From positions 310,001-374,000 of the forward strand of contig CAWAFQ010000013.1 of NCBI GenBank assembly GCA_963781345.1: DNA of 64,000 bases. Direction: 5' to 3'. Positions 1-8,161 of the stretch are shown here, piece after piece. Source of the stretch: JBBRHQ01 sp963781345. Lineage in GTDB: Bacteria > Actinomycetota > Thermoleophilia > Solirubrobacterales > 70-9. A program made the translations under genes and the position numbers. Each line of letters starts with the position of its first letter. Position 1 is the stretch's first letter. The notes beneath the pieces were generated by a model, which was not told the DNA's origin, did not search any database, and saw only the letters and a list, made by a program, of their open reading frames with translations.

Positions 1-168
1 CTAGCCCAGGATGCTGCGACCGCAATTCGGAACCCGGCCTCCCAGGCCGCCCTCGACGGTCCTCTGCGGTGGCAGGTCGCGGTCGAAGATCTATCCGGGC
101 ACACCGAGGAGCTCCTCCGGCGCCTGGCTCAGGTGAAGATCATCTGGCCGCCGGCGGCAAGGCCGTAG
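1..168 (+). CDS. possible C-terminal fragment of an unidentified protein
   Basis: An open frame enters from the left edge and stops at a TAG at 166-168 (55 codons). It reads as a plausible soluble alpha-helical segment with motifs such as HTEELLRRL. It would converge on and overlap the end of the DsrE-like gene by about 40 bases, which is unusual, and indels are common here, so the true stop may lie earlier. No family is recognised. Confidence 0.25.
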   Translation, partial: LAQDAATAIRNPASQAALDGPLRWQVAVEDLSGHTEELLRRLAQVKIIWPPAARP

Positions 169-627
169 AACTCGCCGACGGTGATCACGTCCTCGACCTG
201 GGGAATGAAGTCATCCTCGCTGAGGCCGAAGAGGTCGACCGAGGCCTTGCAGGCATAGAGTCCGCCCTCCGGAGTCGGCGATCATCTCGACGAACTCGGG
301 AATCGGTGGGATGTCGAGCTTCTCCATCTCCTGCGCCAGCTTGTGGGTGACGAGCGCCGAGACGCCGGGGATGCCGCCGGCCCAGGTGGCGAGGTGCAGG
401 CCGGGGTTGCCGACCGTCGAGACCTTGACGTGCTCGTGCTTGGCCTTGTTGATCGCGTCGAGCCCGAAGAAGGTGAAGAAGACATTTGCCTCGATTCCCT
501 CCATCCGGGCTCCGTTGGCCATGATCAGGCCCGGATAGATCCCCTCCAGCGAGCCCTTGGAGACGATGACGGAGACCTTCTCGATCGGCTCCGGTTTCGA
601 GGTTGCACTCCCGTCCTGGTCAGTCAA
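129..627 (-). CDS. DsrE2-like sulfur-carrier family protein (frameshifted)
   Basis: About 165 residues resembling the DsrE/DsrE2 (peroxiredoxin-like, PF13686-type) family, cytoplasmic proteins that carry or relay sulfur on a cysteine. Visible are the N-terminal VSVIVSKGSLEG strand-loop, the FFTFFGLDAI segment and, after a one-base frame change near position 282, the family cysteine in LYACKASVDLFGL, followed by a normal C-terminus ending in GGQMIFT. The start is a TTG at 625-627 preceded by GGAAAGG; no ATG fits. It lies 14 bases downstream of the DsrC-like gene, in one transcription unit with it and the flavoprotein. The frame break is probably a sequence error because both halves are well conserved. 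Confidence 0.75.
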
Positions 628-641
628 CAGATCCGCCTTTC

Positions 642-960
642 CTAGATGCAGCCGCGCGGCTTCGGGATGCCGGCGATCTTGGCCGCGAGCTTCGCGGGGC
701 CTTTGGGGAAGAGCTGGTAGAGCTCCTTGATCGGCACGCCCGAGGCCTTCCCGAGGGTCCGGATCGACGGGGCCGAACCGCTTTCCAGATAGGTATTGCG
801 CATGTAGTTGACCACCAGCCAGTGGCGATCGGTGAGCTGGTCGATGCCGGCCTCGGCGGCAATCTCGGCCGCGATCTGCTCGTTCCACTGCTCGGGCTGC
901 TGCAGGAAGCCCTCGGGGTCGACCTCGACCGGCGGTGCCGGCGTAGGTGAGGGTGCTCAT
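642..960 (-). CDS. DsrC/TusE-family sulfur relay protein (frameshifted near N-terminus)
   Basis: The gene begins MSTLTYAGTA, then needs a frame change near position 927 to continue EVDPEGFLQQPEQWN and on to a TAG at 642-644. The restored protein (about 105 residues) is the usual DsrC/TusE length and ends KPRGCI, so it keeps the essential penultimate-type cysteine of the swinging C-terminal arm. The second arm cysteine expected about ten residues earlier is not seen (SGVPIKELYQLFP region), which suggests a TusE- or DsrC-like single-cysteine variant. The family passes persulfide sulfur between partner proteins. The start ATG overlaps the stop of the upstream flavoprotein (ATGA), implying translational coupling. 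Confidence 0.75.
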
Positions 961-2222
961 GGGTTGTCTCCTTGTCCGCTTGCGGTCGGCTGCCTACCGG
1001 CCGTCGACATCCGGGCACTGACGCCGGGGATGTCGTGGCCCGGCAGAAGCATGTGCCAGTAGAGGGGCTGGAAGGCCAGCTTGCCGAGGTGGTTGAGGCG
1101 CGACTCGCGCAGCAGCGGCAGCGGCCCGACGTGGGCGCTCGGGGTAGCGACCGGGGAGCGGCTCGGTCTCGTAGTTGAAGTCGATCAGCAGCGCCTTGTG
1201 GAAGCCGCTCTCGATGAAGCAGTTGACGTGCCCGTCGTAGCTGCCCTCCAGCTCCTCCCCGGCGAGGAAGCGCTCGATGTTCGCCGTCAGCGTCTCGCCC
1301 TCGAAGTGCGTGGCCGAGCCCGCCTTGGAGGTCGGCAGGCTGGCGGCGTCGCCGATCGCGAATACGTTCGGCGCCGCCTTGCTCTGAAGCGTGTGGATAT
1401 CGACGGGTATGAATCCGAGCTCGTCGCCGAGGCCTTGGGAGCGGGCGACGAACGGCGCGCCGCCGTGCAGCGGGACGGTCACCAGCAGATCGAACGGGAT
1501 CTCGCGCTCGTCCCAGCTGACCAGCCGCCCGTCCTCCCCGTCGACTCGCCCGGTCGCGAACTCGGTCTCCAGCTCGATGTCCTTCTCCTCGAACATCCCG
1601 CCGAGGTGCTCGGCCGCAACCGGCTTGGTGAACGCCGCGTCGAGCGGGGTCGCGTAGGTGATCTCCACCTCCGAGCGCACGCCTCGCTCGCGCAGGAACC
1701 AGTCGGCGAGGAAGCAGAACTCCAGCGGCGCGACCGGGCACTTGATCGGCATGTCGATCAGGTTCACGACCAGCCGCCCATGATCGAAAGAGCGCAGCGC
1801 CTCGCGCAGCGCCACCGCGTCCTCGACCGAGTAGAAGGAGAAGACGCTCTCGCCCCAGCCGGGGCCGGTCAGGCCCTCGGTCTCCTCGAACAGCAGCGAG
1901 GCTCCGCTGGCGATCACCAGCACGTCGTAGGCCAGGGTCGACCCGTCGCTCAGGTGGACGGCGTTGGAGTCGGTCTCGACCCGATCGACCTCGGCCGAGG
2001 CGGAACTCGATTCCAGAGTGCAGCTGCTCGTGGCGCGAGCGGACGATGCCCTCGGGCTGCTCGAGGCCGAAGGGGACGAACAGCAGCCCCGGCTGGTAGA
2101 CGTGGCGGTCGTCGCGGTCGACGACGACGATCTCGGCCTCGTCTCCGTAGCGTTTGCGCAGCCGGTTGGCGGTGAGCGTGCCGCCGGTCCCCGCCTCCGA
2201 CGATGACGATGCGGTGGCTCAT
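957..2222 (-). CDS. sulfide:quinone oxidoreductase-like FAD/NAD(P) oxidoreductase (frameshifted)
   Basis: A two-dinucleotide-binding flavoprotein of about 420 residues. The N-terminus MSHRIVIVGGG is the FAD-binding Rossmann motif. The central part has VDRVETDSNAVHLSDGSTL and LVIASGASL. A cysteine sits in IKCPVAPLEF, matching the redox cysteine region of SQR-like enzymes, and VFAIGDAA is the second FAD contact. The C-terminus (NCFIESGFHKALLIDFNYE) is typical of the group. Frame changes are needed near 2190, 2000 and 1140; the restored C-terminus overlaps the DsrC start. With DsrC and DsrE partners it probably oxidises sulfide or another sulfur compound at the membrane and hands electrons to quinone. 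The substrate is inference. Confidence 0.75.
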
Positions 2223-2384
2223 TGCCGACGATTCTCCGCCTCGGCGTCCATCCATACATTCGAGAATAGCCAGAGGGCCCGCGAGGCGTGCCACCGAAGG
2301 AGTCGCCTTCGCGCTGTGGACGTCCGGGCATGCTCGGGGTGACTTCTCGCAGTGAGCAAGGCAATGACGATGCGGTGGCTCATT
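2203..2384. repeat. 21-bp direct duplication of a gene start
   Basis: Twenty-one identical bases occur at 2203-2223 and 2364-2384, 161 bases apart. On the minus strand both read ATGAGCCACCGCATCGTCAT, the first codons of the flavoprotein gene. After the distal copy the reading frame does not continue as a Rossmann motif. The 2223-2464 gap holds no other recognisable gene. Confidence 0.8.
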
Positions 2385-2464
2385 CCAGGATTGAGGATGA
2401 CTGGGGGCCTGCCTCGCGGAAGTCAAGCCTGCATGCAACGCCCTCCCGGAAACCGATATCTCCC

Positions 2465-3445
2465 TCAGGAGACCTCGAGCACGACCTTGCCGGTGGCGCC
2501 GCGGCCGTCGATCAGCTTCAGCGCCTCGGCTGCGTCCTCGAGCGCGAAGCGGGCGCCGACGATCGGGCGGACGAAACCGTCGGTAATCAGCCGATCGAGC
2601 TCGGCGGCGATCCGGAGGCTGACCTCCGGCTTGCTCATCACGTAGGCGCCCCAGCCCGCGCCGACGACCTCGGTGTTGTTGAGCAGGAGCCGATTGACCC
2701 TGATCTCGGGGATCGAGCCGCCGGTGAAGCCGACGACGACGAGGCGGCCGCCCTCGCGCAGAGAGCGCAGGCTGTCGGTGAAACGGTCGCCGCCGACCGG
2801 GTCGAGTACGAGGTCGGCGCCGCCGAGGCCCTTGGCCTCGTCCTTCCAATCGCCGTCGGAGCGCAGGATCTCGTCGGCGCCGGCACTCTCCGCCACCGCG
2901 GCCTTCTCGTCGCTGGAGACGACCGCTATCACGCGGGCGCCGAGGCCCTTGGCGACCTGGATCGAGGCCGTCCCTACACCGCCGGCGGCACCGTGGACGA
3001 GGACGGTCTCGCCGTCGGCGAGGCGGCCCCGCATCACCAGGGCGAAGTAGGCCGTGTGGTAGTTGAGGATCAGGCTCGCGCCCTGGTCGAAATCGAGGGC
3101 GTCGGAGAGAGGAAAGGTCATGTGCGCGGGCGCGACGGCGCACTCGGCGAAGCCGCCGAGGAAGCAGAAGGCCGCGACCCGGTCTCCCGCGCTGAGCGCC
3201 GAGTCATCGGGGGCGCTGCGCACGACTCCCGCGACCTCGCTGCCGGGCACGAAGGGCAGGTCGGGCTTGAGCTGGTACTCGCCGCGGGTCTGGAGCACCT
3301 CCGGAAATGAGACTCCGGCGGCCCTGACGTCGACGAGGACGCCGCTTCCTGGGGTGAGAGGATGCGACCGCTCGGGGTCGGGAAGGTCGACGAGCTCGAG
3401 CGCTCCGTCGGGGCCGGAGAGGTCGGTGATCTGGATGGCTCTCAT
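2465..3445 (-). CDS. NADPH:quinone oxidoreductase, zinc-less MDR family
   Basis: A 326-residue medium-chain dehydrogenase/reductase of the quinone-oxidoreductase (QOR) type, normal in length. The N-terminal GroES-like part has the characteristic AAGVSFPEVLQTRGEYQ and PFVPGSEVAG segments and lacks the catalytic zinc ligands of alcohol dehydrogenases. The cofactor-binding motif VHGAAGGVGTASIQVAK and the later GATGKVVL end are standard. Such enzymes reduce quinones or enones with NADPH in the cytoplasm. The ATG start at 3445 is the natural family start. It runs in the same direction as the sulfur genes but is separated from them by about 240 bases, so co-transcription is uncertain. Confidence 0.9.
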   Translation of the reverse strand: MRAIQITDLSGPDGALELVDLPDPERSHPLTPGSGVLVDVRAAGVSFPEVLQTRGEYQLKPDLPFVPGSEVAGVVRSAPDDSALSAGDRVAAFCFLGGFAECAVAPAHMTFPLSDALDFDQGASLILNYHTAYFALVMRGRLADGETVLVHGAAGGVGTASIQVAKGLGARVIAVVSSDEKAAVAESAGADEILRSDGDWKDEAKGLGGADLVLDPVGGDRFTDSLRSLREGGRLVVVGFTGGSIPEIRVNRLLLNNTEVVGAGWGAYVMSKPEVSLRIAAELDRLITDGFVRPIVGARFALEDAAEALKLIDGRGATGKVVLEVS

Positions 3446-3552
3446 CGCGTCAGCGCCACCGTAGCGCCGCGGCCCGAACCATGCGCAGCGGGTCGACGGA
3501 GCGCCCGTGCGCCGAGAGCGGCGTTGGCGTCGGCGTCTGAGATGCTGCCGCG

Positions 3553-4122
3553 ATGGCGCTTCCCGAGATCTGGCTGGCCCGCCACGGCGAGACCGAGTGG
3601 AGCAAGAACGGGCGGCACACCGGCCTCACCGACATCCCGCTGACCGAGCGCGGGCGCGAGCAGGCCGAGGCCCTGGCGGCGCTCTTCGCCGGCGTCGAGT
3701 TCGACCTGGTTCTCTCCAGCCCGATGGAGCGGGCACGGGAGACGGCGAGGCTGTGCGGGCTCGAAGCCGACGCCGACGAGCGGTTGACCGAGTGGAACTA
3801 CGGCTCCTACGAGGGGCTCACGACCGCGGAGATCCACCGCCAGGATCCGGGCTGGGACCTCTGGACCGACGGCTGCCCCGGAGGCGAGAGCGTCGCTGAC
3901 GTCCAGCAGCGGCTCGAACCGCTGCTGGGGGAGTTGCGCGAGCGCCCCGGTCAACGGATCGCGCTCTTCGGGCACGGGCACTGCTCGCGAGCGCTCGCCG
4001 CGTGCTGGCTCGAGCTCGGTGGGCGGGCGGGGCGGGCGCTGAAGCTGGGCACCGCGACCCTCTCGACGATGGGGACCGAGCACGGTCGTGCGGTGATCGA
4101 TCGCTGGAACCTGGATCCCTAG
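3553..4122 (+). CDS. histidine phosphatase family protein (phosphoglycerate-mutase-like)
   Basis: 189 residues. The catalytic RHGET motif lies in IWLARHGETEW near the N-terminus, the arginine of LSSPMERARET follows, and the second catalytic histidine is in LFGHGHCSRALA near residue 140. It is shorter than cofactor-dependent phosphoglycerate mutases (about 230-250 residues), so a general phosphatase such as a CobC- or acid-phosphatase-type enzyme is more likely than a glycolytic mutase. It is a single gene, divergent from the quinone oxidoreductase and convergent with the secreted protein to its right. Substrate unknown. Confidence 0.85.
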   Translation: MALPEIWLARHGETEWSKNGRHTGLTDIPLTERGREQAEALAALFAGVEFDLVLSSPMERARETARLCGLEADADERLTEWNYGSYEGLTTAEIHRQDPGWDLWTDGCPGGESVADVQQRLEPLLGELRERPGQRIALFGHGHCSRALAACWLELGGRAGRALKLGTATLSTMGTEHGRAVIDRWNLDP

Positions 4123-4157
4123 CGGGGATCGCACCGCCCGCTGGTGGAAAACTGAAA

Positions 4158-5108
4158 CTAGGGCTTCAGCTTCGTGCTGGTCGAGACCTTGAGTGAGCCG
4201 CCCCCAATGCGGGGGAGGTTGAGCTTGACCCCTGCGACGACCGACCTCCCGTCGGCCAGGGCGGCCTTGGTCTTTGGCGTCGGCTTCATTGTCAACTGGA
4301 CGCCACCGACCTTGGTTAGCGTCTTCGTCGCCCCCTTCATCTGCCGGCTCTTGGCCACCAGCTTGCCGATGTTCGGGGCGTTGACGGTCAGCGCCAGTCG
4401 CCCATGACTCTTCGGCCTTGCCTTGGAGACCACGAACTTGGCGGCGGTGCTGCTGCCATCGATCGCGAAGGATTGGCCCGGCGCGGTGTGGGGCGAAGAG
4501 CCCGGGGGCGGCACGTTGGGCAGCGGGCAGCTGCTCTTTACCGTGAACACGAGGCAGCTGGCGCCGAAGCCATCGCCCGGATTCTTGAAGGCCGGCGGGC
4601 TTCCGGCTCCCTCGCTGCTCTCTCGCCAGAACCATTGCTGCGGATTCGCGAAGGCGACACCGTCGAGCCGCGCCTGAATGCTGAGCCAGTAGGTCCCCGG
4701 ACCCAGGACCGGGGCGGCCTTGATCGGGAGGTTGAAGTCCGGATAGGCGGTTCCGGCCGCAGCCTGGGCAGCCGTCGAGTAGAACTCCGCGCCCGGCAGC
4801 GTTCCGGAGTTGGCATAGAACTTCACGTTCACCGCCGTGGGCGCCGTCGTGCCGATCTTGAAGCCGGGAGCGCGCACCGCACTTGGCTGCCAGACCTGAC
4901 CAGCGGGGACCTGGAAATCGTCGGCCGTGGTCGAGTCGAAGTTGTCGAAGACGGTCTCGAAATCCTGGGAGGTGATGAATCCCGGCGGGGTCGAATCGAT
5001 TCCGTCGAAGAGGACGCTGGCCGATGCGGTCACCGGAAACGCCAGCAGGGCGATCGCCGCCGCGGCAGCAGCCAGCCCCCCGCCCCTATGTCCTCCCAGG
5101 TACCCCAA
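4158..5108 (-). CDS. secreted hypothetical protein
   Basis: 316 residues with a clear signal peptide: an Ala/Leu-rich hydrophobic segment at about residues 10-30 ending in an Ala-Ser-Ala-Ser cleavage-like sequence. The mature protein has a beta-rich domain with motifs such as TTADDFQVPAGQVW, GPGTYWLSIQARL and WFWRESS, a style seen in secreted choice-of-anchor or PEP-CTERM-adjacent proteins. The last 80 residues are basic (SKARPKSHGRL, KTLTKVGG), like the repeat-type tails of Thermoleophilia surface proteins. No catalytic motif is seen. It probably resides outside the cell; function unknown. Confidence 0.7.
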   Translation of the reverse strand: MGYLGGHRGGGLAAAAAAIALLAFPVTASASVLFDGIDSTPPGFITSQDFETVFDNFDSTTADDFQVPAGQVWQPSAVRAPGFKIGTTAPTAVNVKFYANSGTLPGAEFYSTAAQAAAGTAYPDFNLPIKAAPVLGPGTYWLSIQARLDGVAFANPQQWFWRESSEGAGSPPAFKNPGDGFGASCLVFTVKSSCPLPNVPPPGSSPHTAPGQSFAIDGSSTAAKFVVSKARPKSHGRLALTVNAPNIGKLVAKSRQMKGATKTLTKVGGVQLTMKPTPKTKAALADGRSVVAGVKLNLPRIGGGSLKVSTSTKLKP

Positions 5109-5590
5109 ATCGATTTCATCCTACCCACTCTCGCCGCTGGGCGAGCGCCCGTCGCGGCAGTGGGGAGCGGGCGGGCTAGCTGCGGGCGTCGGCCCCGGGG
5201 TATCGCCTGCAGCGCCCTGCTCCCAGTGACTTGCGCCCCGGTCGCTCGGCCACGGAGGGCAGGTGTCTCCGGGCGGCCGGCGGCGGATTCGCCGCTGCCA
5301 CCAAGTTAGGGATGGGGGCGGACGTCGACGGCGGTGGGGGAACGAAAAAGCGACCGGGGGCAACGCTCTTCGCCTGCCTCGCGCGTAGCCTGCGCTCGAA
5401 CTAAGCTCTGTGCGTTGCCTGTCGAGTGAGTTGTGCCGCTTGGCTCTGCGGGTCCCTCTCTCTCCCAGTCGCAGAATGCAACCTAGCGCACTCCCGAGGC
5501 TTCCGCCACCCCTCGCTTGGGGAATTCCCGCAATCTCCGGAAATTCCCTTGGCGGAGCGGCCACGTTCACGTCGAAGCTACCCTGACCAG
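5109..5590. other. 480-base intergenic region upstream of metF
   Basis: Lies between the divergent secreted-protein gene and metF. I see no conserved gene and no recognisable SAM, SAH or cobalamin riboswitch core. Open frames here have arginine/proline-rich, low-quality translations. An AT-leaning stretch at about 5338-5352 is the only compositional change. It presumably holds both promoters and the metF leader. Confidence 0.5.
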
Positions 5591-6505
5591 ATGCGAATCG
5601 ACGAGATCCTCGCAAGCCGCAGGCCGGTTTTCTCGGTCGAGTTCTTCCCCCCGAAGACCGAGGAGGCGAAGGCGGAGCTGCTCGAGACGGCCCGCTCCCT
5701 GCGCGAGCTCGAGCCCGACTTCGTCTCCGTCACCTACGGTGCCGGCGGCTCCACGCGCGAGGGCACCGTCGAGATCACCCGGGCGCTGAAGGAGGAGCTG
5801 GACCTCGAGGTGATGGCGCACCTGAGCTGCGTCGGGGAGACCCGCGAGGGCCTGGCGGTGACGCTCGACCGGATCGCCGCGGCCGGTATCGAGAACGTCT
5901 TTGCGCTGCGCGGCGACCCGCCCAGGGGAGAGCCGGACTTCGCCCAGCCCGAGGGTGGGCTCGGCAGCGCCGCCGAGCTCGCGGCATTCATCTCCGAGGG
6001 CTATGAGTTCACGATCGGCGGCGCCTGCTTTCCAGAGGTCCATCCCGAGGCGCCCGACCTCGAGACCGACCTCAGCTATCTGAAGACCAAGGTCGATTCC
6101 GGCGCCCGCTTCCTCATCACCCAGCTCTTCTTCGACAACCAGGTCTACTTCGACTTCGTCGCTGCGGCCCGGCGGAAGGGGATCGACGTTCCGATTCTCG
6201 CCGGGGTGATCCCGGTCGCCAGCTACGCACAGACGAAGCGGATCTGCCGGCTCTGCGATGCGACCATCCCCGAGCGCCTCGAGGAGGCGATGGTCGCGGC
6301 CGGCGGAGACCCTCAGACCGAGTTCGAGCTTGGCGTCGCCTACGCCTCCCAGCAGTGTGCGGAGCTGCTGATCGCCGGTGCTCCCGGAATCCATTTCTAC
6401 GCGCTCAACCGCGCCCCCGCCACCCGGGCGGTTCTGGGGGCGCTACGGGCCTCGCGTCCCTGGGAGCGGATCCGAGGAGAGCGCTCTGAACGCACCCACG
6501 CCTGA
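5591..6505 (+). CDS. metF: methylenetetrahydrofolate reductase
   Basis: 304 residues of a MetF-type TIM barrel that reduces 5,10-methylene-THF to 5-methyl-THF with a flavin, supplying methyl groups for methionine synthesis. Diagnostic segments are FSVEFFPPKTEEA (the FAD/folate-site Glu-Phe-Phe-Pro-Pro), VTYGAGGSTREGT, AHLSCVG, ALRGDPP, FLITQLFFDN and IPGVIPV-like (ILAGVIPVASY). The frame is open further upstream, but the ATG at 5591 (MRIDEILASRRP) matches the family N-terminus. It ends with GIHFYALNRAPAT as expected. A small hydrolase gene follows after 18 bases, probably in the same transcript. Confidence 0.95.
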   Translation: MRIDEILASRRPVFSVEFFPPKTEEAKAELLETARSLRELEPDFVSVTYGAGGSTREGTVEITRALKEELDLEVMAHLSCVGETREGLAVTLDRIAAAGIENVFALRGDPPRGEPDFAQPEGGLGSAAELAAFISEGYEFTIGGACFPEVHPEAPDLETDLSYLKTKVDSGARFLITQLFFDNQVYFDFVAAARRKGIDVPILAGVIPVASYAQTKRICRLCDATIPERLEEAMVAAGGDPQTEFELGVAYASQQCAELLIAGAPGIHFYALNRAPATRAVLGALRASRPWERIRGERSERTHA

Positions 6506-6523
6506 TTAGACTGCGATTTGCTC

Positions 6524-7369
6524 ATGGGTGAATTCAGATACGAGGGGCGGCGGGTCACCTACGACTCCTACGGCGACGGCGACCGGACGCTGGTCCTCAT
6601 TCACGGCCTGCTGATGAACCGCCACATGTTCGACCGCCTCGGCCCGGCGCTCGCCAAGCGCGGCAACAGGGTGATCGCCGTCGATCTCCTCGGCCACGGG
6701 CGCTCCGACCGCCCGGAGGACCTGCGCCTGTACTCGATGCCGCTGTTCTCGCGCCAGGTCGAGGCCCTACTCGACCACCTCGGCGCCGAGACGGCTGTCG
6801 TCGGAGGCACCTCGCTCGGGGCCAACGTCTCGCTCGAGTTCGCGACCCGCTACCCCGACCGGACCGAGGGGCTCTTCATCGAGATGCCGGTCCTCGACAA
6901 CGCGCTCGCCGCGGTCGCCGCGATCTTCTCACCCCTGATGATGGGCCTGCGCATCGGCAGGCCCGCCTTCGAGTTCGTCTCCCGCGTCACCTCGGCGGTC
7001 CCGCGTACGCACCCCTTGGTGGACGTCGGCCTCGACTTCCTGCGCCAGCGCCCCGGGCCCTCGCTCGCCGTCCTCGAGGGCCTGCTGCTCGGTGAGACCG
7101 CCCCCCACCGGGAGGAGCGCATGCGGATAGCCCAGCCGACGCTGATCATCGGCCACCCCGGGGATCCGCTGCATCCGTTCAGCGACTCGGGGATGCTCGC
7201 CGAGGAGGTGCCGGCGGCGCGGCTGGTCGAAGCGGACTCGATCCTCGAGTGGCGCACCAACCCCGAGCGGCTCAACGACGAGCTCGCATCCTTCCTCGAC
7301 GGGGTCTGGTCGGGCTCAGAGGCCGTCCGCGAGAGGCCGCGGCCCCACGTCATCGAGGGCGGCGCCTAG
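6524..7369 (+). CDS. alpha/beta-fold hydrolase
   Basis: 281 residues with the hydrolase signature: oxyanion loop LVLIHGLLMNRHMF, nucleophile elbow VVGGTSLGANVSLEFA (Gly-Thr-Ser-Leu-Gly, serine nucleophile) and a late LIIGHPGDPLHPF segment for the acid. The final catalytic histidine is less obvious: the C-terminal SILEWRTNPERLN lacks the usual Gly-His, so activity should be treated with care. A TTG at 6518 is an alternative start. The stop overlaps the SD region of the DUF3105 gene, so the two are probably co-translated. Confidence 0.8.
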   Translation: MGEFRYEGRRVTYDSYGDGDRTLVLIHGLLMNRHMFDRLGPALAKRGNRVIAVDLLGHGRSDRPEDLRLYSMPLFSRQVEALLDHLGAETAVVGGTSLGANVSLEFATRYPDRTEGLFIEMPVLDNALAAVAAIFSPLMMGLRIGRPAFEFVSRVTSAVPRTHPLVDVGLDFLRQRPGPSLAVLEGLLLGETAPHREERMRIAQPTLIIGHPGDPLHPFSDSGMLAEEVPAARLVEADSILEWRTNPERLNDELASFLDGVWSGSEAVRERPRPHVIEGGA

Positions 7370-7371
7370 CG

Positions 7372-8148
7372 ATGGCGACCCGCAAGGAGGAGAAGGAGCG
7401 GCTGCGCCAGGCTCGCCTCGAGGCGGAACAGCGCGAGCAGAGCAGTCAGCGCAAGCGCCTGATGATCGGCTACGGCATCGCCGGGGTGCTCGCGATCGCC
7501 GTCCTCGTCGGCATCTTTGTCGTCGTCTCCTCCGGGGGCGGCGGAGCCAGCGGAAAGGCACATACCAACGCGGTGACGGGCTCGACCAACGGCGTTCCGG
7601 TCGATGACCGCACGGGCACCCCACCGGGGCCGGTGGTGGTCAGTGACCTGCAGACGGCCGCCAAGAAGGCCGGCTGCGTGGTGCGGCTGAAGCTACCCGA
7701 TGAGGGTCACAACCACGTCAGCCCTGGATCCAAGGTCGCCTACGACACCAACCCGCCCACCTCCGGCGACCACGTCCAACCCCCGGATCAGCAGGCGGAC
7801 GGTGCCTACAGCGAGGCACCGGCGGCGATTGACGTCGTCCACTCCCTCGAGCACGGCCGGCTGGCGATCCAGTACAGCCCGAGCCTGCCGGAGAAGGACC
7901 AGCTCGCGCTCAAGGGCCTCTACGACACGATGTATGCGGGGACCCTGCTCTTCCCCAACGCAGAGATGCCCTACCAGGTGGCAGCGACCACCTGGACCAA
8001 TCTGCTCGGCTGCAAGGCATACCGGGGCGCGGCGACGCTGGACGCGATTCGCGCCTTCGGCAAGGCGACCTGGGGGCGCTACGGAGGCGAGCCGGTGGAG
8101 GGGTTCGGCCCGTTGACGGGACCGAAGCCGACGAACCCCCTCCAGTAG
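7372..8148 (+). CDS. DUF3105 domain membrane-anchored protein
   Basis: 258 residues: a charged, coiled-coil-prone N-terminus (about 1-30, KEEKERLRQARLEAEQ), one transmembrane helix at about 34-55 (IAGVLAIAVLVGIFVVVSS), a Gly/Ser linker, then a DUF3105 domain. Family hallmarks are YDTNPPTSGDHV, VVHSLEHGRLAIQY and the tryptophan-rich LGCKAYRGAATLDAIRAFG end, with several histidines that could bind metal. The domain should lie outside the membrane. Starts at the ATG two bases after the hydrolase stop. The family is widespread in actinobacteria but has no assigned biochemical role. Confidence 0.85.
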   Translation: MATRKEEKERLRQARLEAEQREQSSQRKRLMIGYGIAGVLAIAVLVGIFVVVSSGGGGASGKAHTNAVTGSTNGVPVDDRTGTPPGPVVVSDLQTAAKKAGCVVRLKLPDEGHNHVSPGSKVAYDTNPPTSGDHVQPPDQQADGAYSEAPAAIDVVHSLEHGRLAIQYSPSLPEKDQLALKGLYDTMYAGTLLFPNAEMPYQVAATTWTNLLGCKAYRGAATLDAIRAFGKATWGRYGGEPVEGFGPLTGPKPTNPLQ

Positions 8149-8161
8149 GCGGGCATCCGCC

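Noticed and set aside
5400..5590. Possible SAM or cobalamin riboswitch before metF
   Set aside because: No conserved core such as the SAM-I kink-turn region or a B12 box could be found by eye.
5121..5615. 164-codon minus-strand ORF upstream of metF
   Set aside because: Overlaps the start of metF, rich in Arg/Pro/Gly with no recognisable motif; treated as non-coding.
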